Positions 21,750 through 29,022 of a stretch of 48,998 bases of DNA are shown here, piece by piece. The stretch is from JAYVYM01 sp046593925 (lineage in GTDB: Bacteria > Actinomycetota > Actinomycetes > Mycobacteriales > SCTD01). Under the pieces are notes generated by a model. The model saw nothing but the letters and a program-made list of their open reading frames with translations, was not told where the DNA came from and did no database searches. Both the position numbers and the translations under genes were made by a program. The first letter of the stretch is position 1; every line of letters starts with the position of its first letter. The stretch spans positions 1 to 48,998 of the forward strand of contig JBKJQN010000093.1 in NCBI GenBank assembly GCA_046593925.1, read 5' to 3'.

Positions 21750-22996
21750 CGCTGCGCGCCCGGGCCCGCCTGCTGGCCCTGGACACCACCCCGCTGCGGG
21801 CGTCGCGGGCCTACCGCAATCTGCTGGTCGGCGACACCGTCTCTGTCGTGGGCACCCAGATCACGGCGGTCGCGGTGCCGATCCAGGTCTACGACCAGAC
21901 CGGCTCGCCGTTCGCGGTGGGCCTCGTCGGGCTCGCCGGGTTGCTGCCGATCGTGCTGTTCGGCCTGTACGGCGGTGCCGTCGCCGACGCGGTCGACCGC
22001 CGCCGGCTGGTGCTGTCCACGACCGTCGGCCAGGCCGTCCTTTCGACGGTGCTGCTCGCACAGGCGGTGGCCGGGTTGCACTGGACGGGTCTGCTGTACC
22101 TCGTCGTCGCCGGGCAGTCCGGGCTGTTCGCGCTCGACAGCCCGGCCCGGCAGGCCTTCGTACCGCGGCTGCTGCCGGCGCACCTGCTGCCAGCGGCCAA
22201 TGCGCTGCGCCAGGTCGAGTTCAACATCGGCGTCTCCTGCGGGCCGCTGCTCGCCGGCATCCTGGTCGGCCGGTTCGGATTCGGGTCGGCGTACGGGCTG
22301 GATGCCGTGTCGTTCACCGCCTCGCTGTGGGCGGTGGCCGCGCTGCCGTCGATGGCCCCAGAGGGCGGCGGCCGCCGGGCCGGGCTGGCCAGCGTCGTCG
22401 AGGGGCTGCGTTTCCTGGCCACCCGGCCGGTCCTGCTCCTGACCTTCGTGGTCGACCTCGTCGCGATGGTCTTTGCGATGCCGCGTGCGCTGTTCCCGGC
22501 TTTCGCCTCGCAGGTCTACGGCGGCGGCCCGCAGACGGTCGGGTTGCTCTACTCCGCGCTGGCCGTGGGCGCGCTGCTCGGCGCGCTCGGCGGCGGCTGG
22601 TTCGGCCGGATCCGCCGGCAGGGGCTGGCGGTGCTCGCCGCCGTCATCGCCTGGGGGGTCTCGGTCACGCTGTTCGGGCTCACCGACCGGCTGTGGCTCG
22701 GGCTGCTGCTGCTTGCGGCGGCCGGCGCGTCGGACATGATCTCGGCGGTGTTCCGTACCGCGATCCTGCAGGCCGCTGCGCCCGACGAGATGCGCGGCCG
22801 GCTCGGGGGGGTCTTCATCGTCGTGGTCGCAGGCGGCCCGCGCATGGGCGACGGCCGGGCCGGCGCCGGCGCCTCGCTGGTCGGCCTACAGGGCGCCGTC
22901 GTCGCCGGCGGGCTGGCCTGCGTCGGGCTGACCCTCGCCATCGCCGCCGTCGTCCCGCGCTTTCGGGCGTACGACGCCCGCGACCCGCACCCGTAG
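21746..22996 (+). CDS. MFS transporter (MFS_3/EntS-like)
   Basis: A 416-residue major facilitator. Visible are the start segment RASRAYRNLLVGDTVSVVG, loop motif GGAVADAVDRRRLVL, LDSPARQAFVPRLLP and the late APDEMRGRLGGVF. These are family marks of enterobactin-exporter-like carriers; the substrate is not predictable. GTG 21746 overlaps the pdxH stop (GTGA), an odd partner, so coupling may be positional only. A charged GGPRMGDGRAGAG loop interrupts where a helix is expected, which could be a local change. It converges on the four-CSD gene with 23 bases between stops. Confidence 0.9.
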   Translation: MTLRARARLLALDTTPLRASRAYRNLLVGDTVSVVGTQITAVAVPIQVYDQTGSPFAVGLVGLAGLLPIVLFGLYGGAVADAVDRRRLVLSTTVGQAVLSTVLLAQAVAGLHWTGLLYLVVAGQSGLFALDSPARQAFVPRLLPAHLLPAANALRQVEFNIGVSCGPLLAGILVGRFGFGSAYGLDAVSFTASLWAVAALPSMAPEGGGRRAGLASVVEGLRFLATRPVLLLTFVVDLVAMVFAMPRALFPAFASQVYGGGPQTVGLLYSALAVGALLGALGGGWFGRIRRQGLAVLAAVIAWGVSVTLFGLTDRLWLGLLLLAAAGASDMISAVFRTAILQAAAPDEMRGRLGGVFIVVVAGGPRMGDGRAGAGASLVGLQGAVVAGGLACVGLTLAIAAVVPRFRAYDARDPHP

Positions 22997-23019
22997 CCGG
23001 AACCCCGAGGTCGATCGAA

Positions 23020-23955
23020 TCAGTCGGGCTCGGTCATCCGGCGGACATCCTGGGCCTGCGGGCCGCGGTCGCCCTGCCGTACGCCGAACTCGACCCGCTC
23101 GCCCTCGGTCAGCGTGCGATGGCCGTCGACCTCGGCGATCTCCGAGGCGTGCACGAAGACGTCGCCGCCGCCCTGCTCGGGGGCGAGGAACCCGAAGCCC
23201 TTCGTCACGTCGAACCAGGACACCGCGCCGGTGGTCCGGGCGGCCGCCGCGGTCGGCCGCGACGCACGTTCGGCTCGGCCGGCGCCCGGCGCGGGCCCGA
23301 CCTGCTCGGCCTGCGGGCCGCGCTCGCCCTGCCGGACCACAAAGGCCACCCGGTCGCCCTCGGCGACGTCGCCGAGGGCGGAGACGTGCACGAACAGGTC
23401 GTCGGGGGTGAGGAAGCCGTAGCCCTTGTCGCCGGCGAGCCACGACAGGACCCCGGTCAGCACCACCTCGGCGTCGTGCCGGGGTGCCGAGGTGGTCTCC
23501 GTGGCCGGCTGCCCGGGCGCATCGTCGCCGACGGGGAGCACCTGGGCGGCCTGCGGACCACGGTCACCCTCCTTCACGTCGTACTCGACGTGCTGACCCG
23601 GCTCGAGCGTGCGGTAACCGTCCGAGGCAATCTCGGAGAAGTGCACGAACAGGTCGGCGCCCCCGTCATCCGGGGTGAGGAAGCCGAAGCCCTTGTCGGC
23701 GTCGAACCAGGACACGACGCCGCGGTCGCGACCGGCTGGCTCCGCGTCGGGGTCGAGCGGCCGGACGTGCTGGGCCTGCGGGCCGCGGTCGCCGTCGCGC
23801 ACGTCGTACTCGACGCGCTGGCCCTGCTCCAGGACGCGGTAGCCGTCGACCTCGATCGCCGAGAAGTGCACGAAGACGTCGGCGCCCCCGTCGTCGGGGG
23901 TGAGGAACCCGAAGCCCTTGTCCGCGTCGAACCACGTCACGGTGCCGGTCGTCAT
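23020..23955 (-). CDS. Protein with four tandem cold-shock domains
   Basis: A 311-residue protein made almost only of cold-shock domains: about residues 2-66, 78-140, 166-220 and 242-305. Each has RNP1 (KGFGFL; KGYGFL in the third) and RNP2 (VFVHF, LFVHF, LFVHV, VFVHA), and each ends in a D/E-RGPQA signature. The third is shortened in the RNP1-RNP2 loop. Linkers of 12-26 residues are Ala/Pro/charged. Classical bacterial Csps have one domain, and arrays of this size are better known from eukaryotic UNR/CSDE1. It should bind long single-stranded RNA or DNA cooperatively. ATG 23955 is 29 bases after the desaturase stop, so it likely belongs to the reductase-desaturase operon. Confidence 0.93.
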   Translation of the reverse strand: MTTGTVTWFDADKGFGFLTPDDGGADVFVHFSAIEVDGYRVLEQGQRVEYDVRDGDRGPQAQHVRPLDPDAEPAGRDRGVVSWFDADKGFGFLTPDDGGADLFVHFSEIASDGYRTLEPGQHVEYDVKEGDRGPQAAQVLPVGDDAPGQPATETTSAPRHDAEVVLTGVLSWLAGDKGYGFLTPDDLFVHVSALGDVAEGDRVAFVVRQGERGPQAEQVGPAPGAGRAERASRPTAAAARTTGAVSWFDVTKGFGFLAPEQGGGDVFVHASEIAEVDGHRTLTEGERVEFGVRQGDRGPQAQDVRRMTEPD

Positions 23956-23984
23956 GTCACCAGCCTGCCTGACGGCCCTGCGGG

Positions 23985-25130
23985 CTACGCCACGGCGCGC
24001 AGCTCCCACTTCTTCTCCGACGCCGTCTCGGGCGCGTCGTCGGAGCTGGCCCGCAGCAGCGCGTCCGGCAGCGAGAGCTTCAGCATCGTGCGCAGCGTCT
24101 GTGCGTACTGCACCAGGAACGGGCCGGTCGTGTACGGGACGTCGTAGCGCTGGCAGATCTCGCGTACCCGCTCGCCGATCTCCGGGTAGCGGTTGCTCGG
24201 CAGGTCCGGGAACAGGTGGTGCTCGATCTGGTAGTTCAGGTGCCCGGTCATGAACGACATCAGCCGGCCACCGTGGAAGTTCGCCGAGCCGAGCATCTGG
24301 CGCAGGTACCACTCGTCGTGGGTCTCCCGCTCGTACTCCGCGAGGGTGAACTTCTCGGCCCCGTCGGGGAAATGGCCGCAGAAGATGACCGCATTGGCCC
24401 ACAGGTTGCGTACGACGTTCGCCGTGATGTTCGCGGTCAGCGTGGTCAGCGCGGCCGGGCCGGTGAGCAGCGGGAAGGCCACGTAGTCCTTGGCGACCTG
24501 CCGGCCGATCTTGCGGCGCATGTCGCGGAGCTGCTCCTTGGCGCGGGCCTTGGTCTTGCGGCCCTTCTTGACGGCCGAGACGTCGACGTCGTGGAAGGCG
24601 ATGCCGTACTCGAACAGCAGCGCGAGCAACGCATAGACCGCTGGCTGGGCGAGGTTCTTGGGCTTCCAGCGGTAGTCGCGGGTGACCCGCAGCAGGCCGT
24701 AGCCCACGTCGCGGTCCTTCCCGACGATGTTGGTCCAGGTGTGGTGGACGACGTTGTGGGAGTGCTTCCAGGACTCCGAGGTGCCGGCCATGTCCCACTC
24801 CCAGCTGCTGGAGTGGACCTCCGGGTCGTTCATCCAGTCCCACTGCCCATGGATGACGTTGTGCCCGATCTCCATGTTCTCGACGATCTTGGACAGGCTG
24901 AGCAGCCCGGTGCCGAGGAACCAGGCCGGTGGGAACAGCGACGCGAACAGCGTCACGCGGCCGGCGACCTCGAGCCCACGCTGTAGGGCAATCACGCGCT
25001 TGATGTATGCCGCGTCGGCCGCGCCGCGGGAGGCCTCGACCCCGGCCCGGATCGCGTCAAGCTCGGCGCCGAGGGCCTTGACGTCGGCGGGGCTGAGATG
25101 GGCGTACGCCTTGATGTCGCTGATGGCCAC
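23985..25130 (-). CDS. Acyl-lipid/acyl-CoA fatty acid desaturase
   Basis: Membrane di-iron desaturase that introduces a double bond into fatty acyl chains. The three histidine boxes are complete: GHNVIHG at about 89-95, KHSHNVVHH at about 122-130 and QIEHHLFPDLP in the C-terminal third, with hydrophobic segments between. Length 381 is right for the DesA3-like group. GTG 25130 has AGGAG six bases upstream. It sits 23 bases after the ferredoxin reductase gene that would feed it electrons, as in the M. tuberculosis Rv3229c-Rv3230c pair, and 29 bases before the four-CSD gene. Confidence 0.94.
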   Translation of the reverse strand: MAISDIKAYAHLSPADVKALGAELDAIRAGVEASRGAADAAYIKRVIALQRGLEVAGRVTLFASLFPPAWFLGTGLLSLSKIVENMEIGHNVIHGQWDWMNDPEVHSSSWEWDMAGTSESWKHSHNVVHHTWTNIVGKDRDVGYGLLRVTRDYRWKPKNLAQPAVYALLALLFEYGIAFHDVDVSAVKKGRKTKARAKEQLRDMRRKIGRQVAKDYVAFPLLTGPAALTTLTANITANVVRNLWANAVIFCGHFPDGAEKFTLAEYERETHDEWYLRQMLGSANFHGGRLMSFMTGHLNYQIEHHLFPDLPSNRYPEIGERVREICQRYDVPYTTGPFLVQYAQTLRTMLKLSLPDALLRASSDDAPETASEKKWELRAVA

Positions 25131-25153
25131 GGGGGCTCCTGTCTAGGTGGGGG

Positions 25154-26257
25154 TCAGAGGTCCAGGACGCAGTCGCCGGCGGCGGCCGAGATGCAGGTCT
25201 GCACCGTGTCGCCGGCGACGTGCACGGTGCCGCTGCGCAGATCGCGTGCGCTGCCGGCGACCAGAGGGACGACGCAGCTCTGGCAGATGCCCATCCGGCA
25301 GCCGAACGGCATCTGCACGCCGGCGTCCTCACCGGCCAGCAGCAGGGTCGTGGCGCCGTCGGCGACCACGGTCTTGCTGCTGCGGCGGAACTGCACGGTG
25401 CCGCCCTCGCCGCCGGCCCCGGCAAGCTCGACCGAGAAGCGCTCGAGGTGCAGCCGGTCGCGTACCCCGGCGGCCTGCCAGGCGTGTTCGGCCGCGGCGA
25501 GCATCGGCGCCGGGCCGCACGCCCACGTCTCGCGGTCGGCCCAGTCGGGGCAGACGCCGCCGAGGTCGGCTGCGGACAGCAGGCCCATCTCGTCTGTGAG
25601 CTGCTCGTGCAGCCGCAGCGAGGGGTGCCTGCTTGCCAGCTCGTGCAGCTCGTGGCGGAACAGCACATCGGTGGCCGCGGGTGCGCTGTGCACCAGGACG
25701 GTGTCGGGCAGCTCGTCGCGCCGGTCCATCGTGCGCAGCATCGACATGACGGGGGTCAGTCCACTGCCGGCCGTGAGGAACAGCAGCTGGGCCGGTGGCG
25801 GCTCCGGCAGCACGAAGTCGCCCTGCGGCGCCGCCAGTCGGACGACGGTGCCGGGTTCGAGGCCGCTGACGAGGTGGCCGGACAGGAAGCCCTCGGGCAT
25901 CGCTTTCACGGTGATCGAGATCAAGCCGTCGTCGACTGCGGGCGTCGAGGTCAGCGAGTACGACCGCCAGTGCCACCGGCCGCCGACCTGGACGCCGATG
26001 CCGACGTACTGGCCGGCGCGGTAGGCCGGTGTCCAGCCCCAGCCGGGGCGCAGCACGAGGGTGGCGGCCGACGCGGTCTCAGCCCGGACCTCGACGACCC
26101 GGCCACGAAGCTCCCGGGCGCTCCACAGCGGGTTGACGTGCTGCAGGTAGTCGTCGGGCAGCAGCGGAAAGGTCAGCCGACCCGCTGCCGCTCGCAGCCG
26201 GGCGACCCGGTCCGGCGGCGCGAGCCGCCTGGTGGCCCGGCGCAGCGATGTCGGCAT
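25154..26257 (-). CDS. Ferredoxin-NADP reductase-type electron donor for desaturase
   Basis: A 367-residue oxidoreductase with three parts: an FAD domain with RAGQYVGIGV and HWRSYSLTSTP, an NAD(P)H domain with LFLTAGSGLTPVMSML and the CGPAPML element, and a C-terminal plant-type 2Fe-2S ferredoxin with FGCRMGICQSC and a last Cys in QTCIS. It moves electrons from NADPH through FAD to the iron-sulfur centre and on to the desaturase. ATG 26257 starts a basic N-terminus. First gene of the three-gene minus operon. Confidence 0.94.
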   Translation of the reverse strand: MPTSLRRATRRLAPPDRVARLRAAAGRLTFPLLPDDYLQHVNPLWSARELRGRVVEVRAETASAATLVLRPGWGWTPAYRAGQYVGIGVQVGGRWHWRSYSLTSTPAVDDGLISITVKAMPEGFLSGHLVSGLEPGTVVRLAAPQGDFVLPEPPPAQLLFLTAGSGLTPVMSMLRTMDRRDELPDTVLVHSAPAATDVLFRHELHELASRHPSLRLHEQLTDEMGLLSAADLGGVCPDWADRETWACGPAPMLAAAEHAWQAAGVRDRLHLERFSVELAGAGGEGGTVQFRRSSKTVVADGATTLLLAGEDAGVQMPFGCRMGICQSCVVPLVAGSARDLRSGTVHVAGDTVQTCISAAAGDCVLDL

Positions 26258-26321
26258 TTGCTGAGCCTGCCCGGGGCGACGGCCCCCCGACTACAGCGTG
26301 GGTGCGGTCATCGAGCAGCCG

Positions 26322-26345
26322 TGTTGTACATCCGTGATAAAGAGC
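26322..26345 (-). promoter_or_regulatory. Possible promoter of the reductase-desaturase-CSD operon
   Basis: An AT-richer island about 65-90 bases upstream of the reductase start, containing TTTATCA and TGTACAAC on the minus strand. In DNA this GC-rich such a patch is a natural place for a promoter or activator site, but I cannot assign firm -35 and -10 boxes. Confidence 0.28.
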
Positions 26346-26415
26346 GAGGCGATCTAGGGTGAATGTCGGGCTTCCGCGCCGTGGACCGTGTCCAGCGCGC
26401 GGTCGGACATCGTGT

Positions 26416-26610
26416 TGCGCCGGCCCGTCGTCCTGCGCCGGCCCGTCGTCCTGCGCCGGGCCGTCGTCCTGCGCCGGGCCGTCGTGCTGTCCGGCCCGTG
26501 GTGCTGTCCGGCCCGTGGTGCTGTCCGCGCCGTCGTGCTGTCCGCGCCGTCGTGCTGCGCTGCGCCCGTGGTGCTCTCCGGGCCGTCGTGCTGCGCTGCG
26601 CTGCGCCGGC
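26416..26610. repeat. Minisatellite of 17-18 bp units
   Basis: Four 18-base units (TGCGCCGGSCCGTCGTSC) occupy 26416-26487; four 17-base units follow (two TGTCCGGCCCGTGGTGC, two TGTCCGCGCCGTCGTGC) to 26555; degenerate units continue to about 26610. The pairwise grouping of variants suggests growth by local duplication. The change of unit length breaks any reading frame, so it is not coding. Confidence 0.8.
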
Positions 26611-26651
26611 CCGCGTTGCTGGGCCTGCCGTGGCGCTGGGCTGGCCTGTTT

Positions 26652-26680
26652 GTGTGTCGGCCTCGGGCTCTCGACACACG
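26652..26680. repeat. 29-bp GTGTGT-N12-CTCGACACACG element, copy 2
   Basis: Same ends and length as 10020-10048. Here the stem is longer: GTGTGTCG (26652-26659) pairs perfectly with CGACACAC (26672-26679). Confidence 0.55.
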
Positions 26681-26775
26681 AAGGCCGCCCTGAGGTTGCC
26701 CACCTAGCGGGGGCGAGGCCAGTCCGGCGGGACTTTGAGTGCTAGACCTCCTGATGAAGCACACGTTGTCGCGGT

Positions 26776-26804
26776 GGGGCTGGGGCTGGGGCCGGGGGCG
26801 GGGG
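26776..26804 (+). other. Potential G-quadruplex motif
   Basis: Five G-tracts of 4, 4, 4, 5 and 5 bases separated by one or two bases. This satisfies the usual intramolecular quadruplex pattern on the plus strand, about 150 bases upstream of the next start. Confidence 0.6.
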
Positions 26805-26953
26805 CGGCGGCGAGCGGCGAGCGGCGTGCCTGGGCTGATGCGGTCGCCTCGACGTTCAGCGCCTCGGGTGGTTGCGGCCGTGCCAGCCGGGATGGGTACC
26901 TTCGGCGGGCGTTCGCGCACCGGTCCGCGGGCGCACCGGCGGGAGGTGCGTGG

Positions 26954-27541
26954 ATGCTGCGCGAGGCGGAGCTGTTCGTGATGGCTGAGCAGATGCTGGT
27001 GGAGGTACTGGGCCGGGTCCGCGAGGAGGACCGGCAGATTGTCCTGCCGCCGATGTACCCCGGGGCGATGGAGCCCCTTGCGATCGAGCGGGCCATCAGG
27101 CGTCATCTTCGCCAGGACGTGCTGCTGCCGGGTGTCCTCGGCGGCCGTGCGGCCAGCGAAGCGCCGGGCTTCGAGGTCACGGTGGCGCAGGCGGCGGAGG
27201 CGGCCGGCGCAGCTGCCCGCCGGGTCGACGACGGTGACGCGGTGGTGCTCGTTGACGCGGTGATGACCGGCGAGGCCGGGCTCTCGGCCCGGACCTTCCT
27301 GCTGCGCGCCACCCTCGAGCGGTCCCTGTTAGCGCACTACGTCGCGGCCTACCTCGGGTCGACGGCGTGCCCGCTGCCCGAGGAACTCGCCCGGCCGCTG
27401 TGGGAGCTGACCGCTCCCGAGGCGTCGGCGTGGCGGGCCAGGGGCTACTTCCGCGCCCCCATGCCGCTGCCGGACCACGTCTCATGGCGTGACCGGTTCC
27501 TGCTCGAGGGGGGCCACGAGCCGCACCCGCTCGGCCACTGA
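26954..27541 (+). CDS. Conserved protein of unknown function
   Basis: A 195-residue soluble, mostly helical protein. It opens with LREAELFVMAEQMLVEVLGRV, has PPMYPGAMEPLAIERAIRRHLRQD, a middle ARTFLLRATLERSLLAHYVAAYLG helix and an unusual aromatic end RARGYFRAPMPLPDHVSWRDRFLLEGGHEPHPLGH. The overall helix pattern recalls DinB/maleylpyruvate-isomerase-like proteins, but I cannot place the metal-binding histidines, so this is only a thought. ATG 26954 has GGGAGG seven bases upstream. The frame is open further upstream through low-complexity DNA. It converges on the Sir2 gene. Confidence 0.72.
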   Translation: MLREAELFVMAEQMLVEVLGRVREEDRQIVLPPMYPGAMEPLAIERAIRRHLRQDVLLPGVLGGRAASEAPGFEVTVAQAAEAAGAAARRVDDGDAVVLVDAVMTGEAGLSARTFLLRATLERSLLAHYVAAYLGSTACPLPEELARPLWELTAPEASAWRARGYFRAPMPLPDHVSWRDRFLLEGGHEPHPLGH

Positions 27542-27590
27542 CCGGGCGCCGGTCTCCGAAAATCGCGCTCCAGCTGAGGCCGGGGCGTCG

Positions 27591-27660
27591 GTGGCGGGTG
27601 GCGGGTGGCGGGTGGCGGGTGGCGGGTGGCGGAAGCCGGGTGGCGGGTGGCGGGAAGCCG
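27591..27660. repeat. Heptamer array (GTGGCGG)n
   Basis: Six perfect GTGGCGG heptamers in a row (27591-27632), then AAGCCGG, two more heptamers and a last AAGCCGG. It lies between the convergent stops of the unknown CDS and the Sir2 gene, ending eight bases before the Sir2 stop. Confidence 0.85.
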
Positions 27661-27667
27661 GGACCGG

Positions 27668-28573
27668 TCAGCCACTGAGGCGGCGCGTCAGCTCCGGGAG
27701 GACCTGCCCGAGCGGCGCGTCCACGCGCACCTCGGCCAGCGCGTCGCCGCGGGTCGGCCCCTGGTTGATGATGGCGACCGGGATCCCCAACTCAGCCGCC
27801 CGCAGGACGAAGCGGTAGCCCGACATCACGGTCAGCGAGGAGCCGAGAACCAGCAGTGCGGAGGCCGACTCGACCATCGCGAAGCACCGGGCAACCCGGT
27901 CGGCCGGCACAGTCTCGCCAAAGAAGACGACATCGGGCTTGAGCATCCCCGTGCAAGCCAGGCAGTCGACGGGCCGGAAGGTCTCGAGGTCGCGCTCAGG
28001 CAGGTCGACGTCACCATCCGGGTGCACTGCCTGCACTCTGGACTGCCAGCCGCTGTTGGCCGCACGGAGCCGGGCGTCCAGCGCCGTGCGCGCTGTCCGC
28101 TCCCCGCAGCCCAGACAGACCACCCGGGACAGCGCGCCGTGCAGGTCGATCACGTCCTGCGCCCCCGCGGCCCCGTGTAGCCCGTCGACGTTCTGCGTGA
28201 CGACCCCGTCGACAAGTCTGGCGTCCTGCAGCCGGACCACGGCGCGATGCCCGTCGTTGGGGCGCGCGGATGCCATCAGCCGCCAGCCGAGGTGGCTGCG
28301 GGCCCAGTAGCGACGACGCGCGACCGGGTCAGAGCGGAACTGCTGCCCGGTCATCGGGCTGGACGGTCGCATCGAGCCGGTCGGGCCGCGGTAGTCCGGG
28401 ATCCCCGACTCCGTGGAGAGCCCCGCTCCCGACAGCACGAGCACCCCACCGCCGGCGACCAGCGCGACGAGGTCGCGCAGCTCATGCGCACCGGCCGCGG
28501 CCGCGTCCGACTCCAGCACCGCGCCCGACTCCAGCACCGCGCCCGACTCCAGCACCCCGCCCGACTCCAGCAC
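27668..28573 (-). CDS. Sir2-family NAD-dependent protein deacylase
   Basis: Sirtuin removing acyl groups from lysines with NAD. Visible are the NAD motif GAGLSTESGIPDYRG, TQNVDGLHGAAG, the catalytic His in DLHGAL, two zinc Cys pairs (CLGC, and CLAC about 50 residues on), KPDVVFFGE and LVLGSSLTVMSG. The zinc half-sites are more widely spaced than in CobB. The start is ambiguous: the N-terminus is encoded by four 18-base repeats, each with an in-frame GTG (28573, 28555, 28537, 28519) and a GGAG. The longest of these gives 301 residues; the sequence further upstream looks non-coding. It is divergent from the small CDS at 28720. Confidence 0.9.
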   Translation of the reverse strand: MLESGGVLESGAVLESGAVLESDAAAAGAHELRDLVALVAGGGVLVLSGAGLSTESGIPDYRGPTGSMRPSSPMTGQQFRSDPVARRRYWARSHLGWRLMASARPNDGHRAVVRLQDARLVDGVVTQNVDGLHGAAGAQDVIDLHGALSRVVCLGCGERTARTALDARLRAANSGWQSRVQAVHPDGDVDLPERDLETFRPVDCLACTGMLKPDVVFFGETVPADRVARCFAMVESASALLVLGSSLTVMSGYRFVLRAAELGIPVAIINQGPTRGDALAEVRVDAPLGQVLPELTRRLSG

Positions 28574-28579
28574 CCCGCC
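28508..28579 (-). repeat. Four 18-bp tandem repeats at the Sir2 start
   Basis: Four head-to-tail 18-base units at 28508-28525, 28526-28543, 28544-28561 and 28562-28579; pairs 1-2 and 3-4 are identical and differ from each other at one base. On the coding strand each encodes a six-residue unit (GAVLES or GGVLES) and holds a GTG and a GGAG nine bases before the next GTG. Confidence 0.9.
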
Positions 28580-28719
28580 AGCCTGCCCCAGTCGACCGGG
28601 GCCTGCCGCCCGCAGGCGCGACAGCTGCTGGCGCCGACCACCCTTACGGCCCTGCGGCCCGTGCGCGGGACAGCCGAAGAAGAGGGGGCCAGCCGCACGC
28701 AACCCCACCGGAGGCAACC

Positions 28720-28977
28720 ATGCGCACAACGTCCATCCTGTCCGATACCGTCAGCCCAGCTGACGCCGCGGCACCACCGGTCCCGGCGCTAAGGCTGCCT
28801 GCCCCCCGGTACGGCTCGGGTGCTGAGCAGGACGCCCTCGCCGGGCGCACCGAGGCGATGCTCGCAGCGCACGTGCCACTCACCCTGCTCCTGGACCTGG
28901 CCGACCCGGACGGTCCGCACAGCGACGACCTCCTGCACGACGAGCCCGGCAGCTCCGACTGGCTGCGCCGCACCTGA
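28720..28977 (+). CDS. Small conserved acidic protein
   Basis: An 85-residue protein starting at ATG 28720 with GGAGG five bases upstream. The first 45 residues are Ala/Pro-rich and probably flexible; the second half is a leucine-rich helix (GRTEAMLAAHVPLTLLLDLAD) followed by an acidic tail with DDLLHDEPGSSDWLRRT. No signal peptide or membrane segment. I do not recognise a family, but the strong ribosome binding site and composition support a real gene. Divergent from the Sir2 gene. Confidence 0.65.
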   Translation: MRTTSILSDTVSPADAAAPPVPALRLPAPRYGSGAEQDALAGRTEAMLAAHVPLTLLLDLADPDGPHSDDLLHDEPGSSDWLRRT

Positions 28978-29022
28978 GCGCGCCGCACCCGGCTGCGCCG
29001 CAGATGACCGCGACGCACTTGA

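Larger units (their letters stand above)
26258..26953. other. Repeat-rich intergenic region
   Basis: Nearly 700 bases with no convincing gene. From left to right it holds an AT-richer patch (26322-26345), a GACATCGTG motif (26406), a 17/18-base minisatellite (26416-26610), copy 2 of a 29-base hairpin element (26652-26680) and a run of G-tracts (26776-26804). Open frames here are low-complexity products of the repeats. Confidence 0.7.

Noticed and set aside
26416..26610. Possible CRISPR array
   Set aside because: Units are contiguous, with no unique spacers, and there are no cas genes.
26359..26745. Open frames across the minisatellite on both strands
   Set aside because: They are translations of the tandem repeats (Pro/Arg/Cys runs); the switch from 18- to 17-base units rules out a conserved frame.
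28508..28579. Possible CRISPR or transposon end repeats
   Set aside because: Perfectly contiguous 18-base in-frame units without spacers or flanking transposase.
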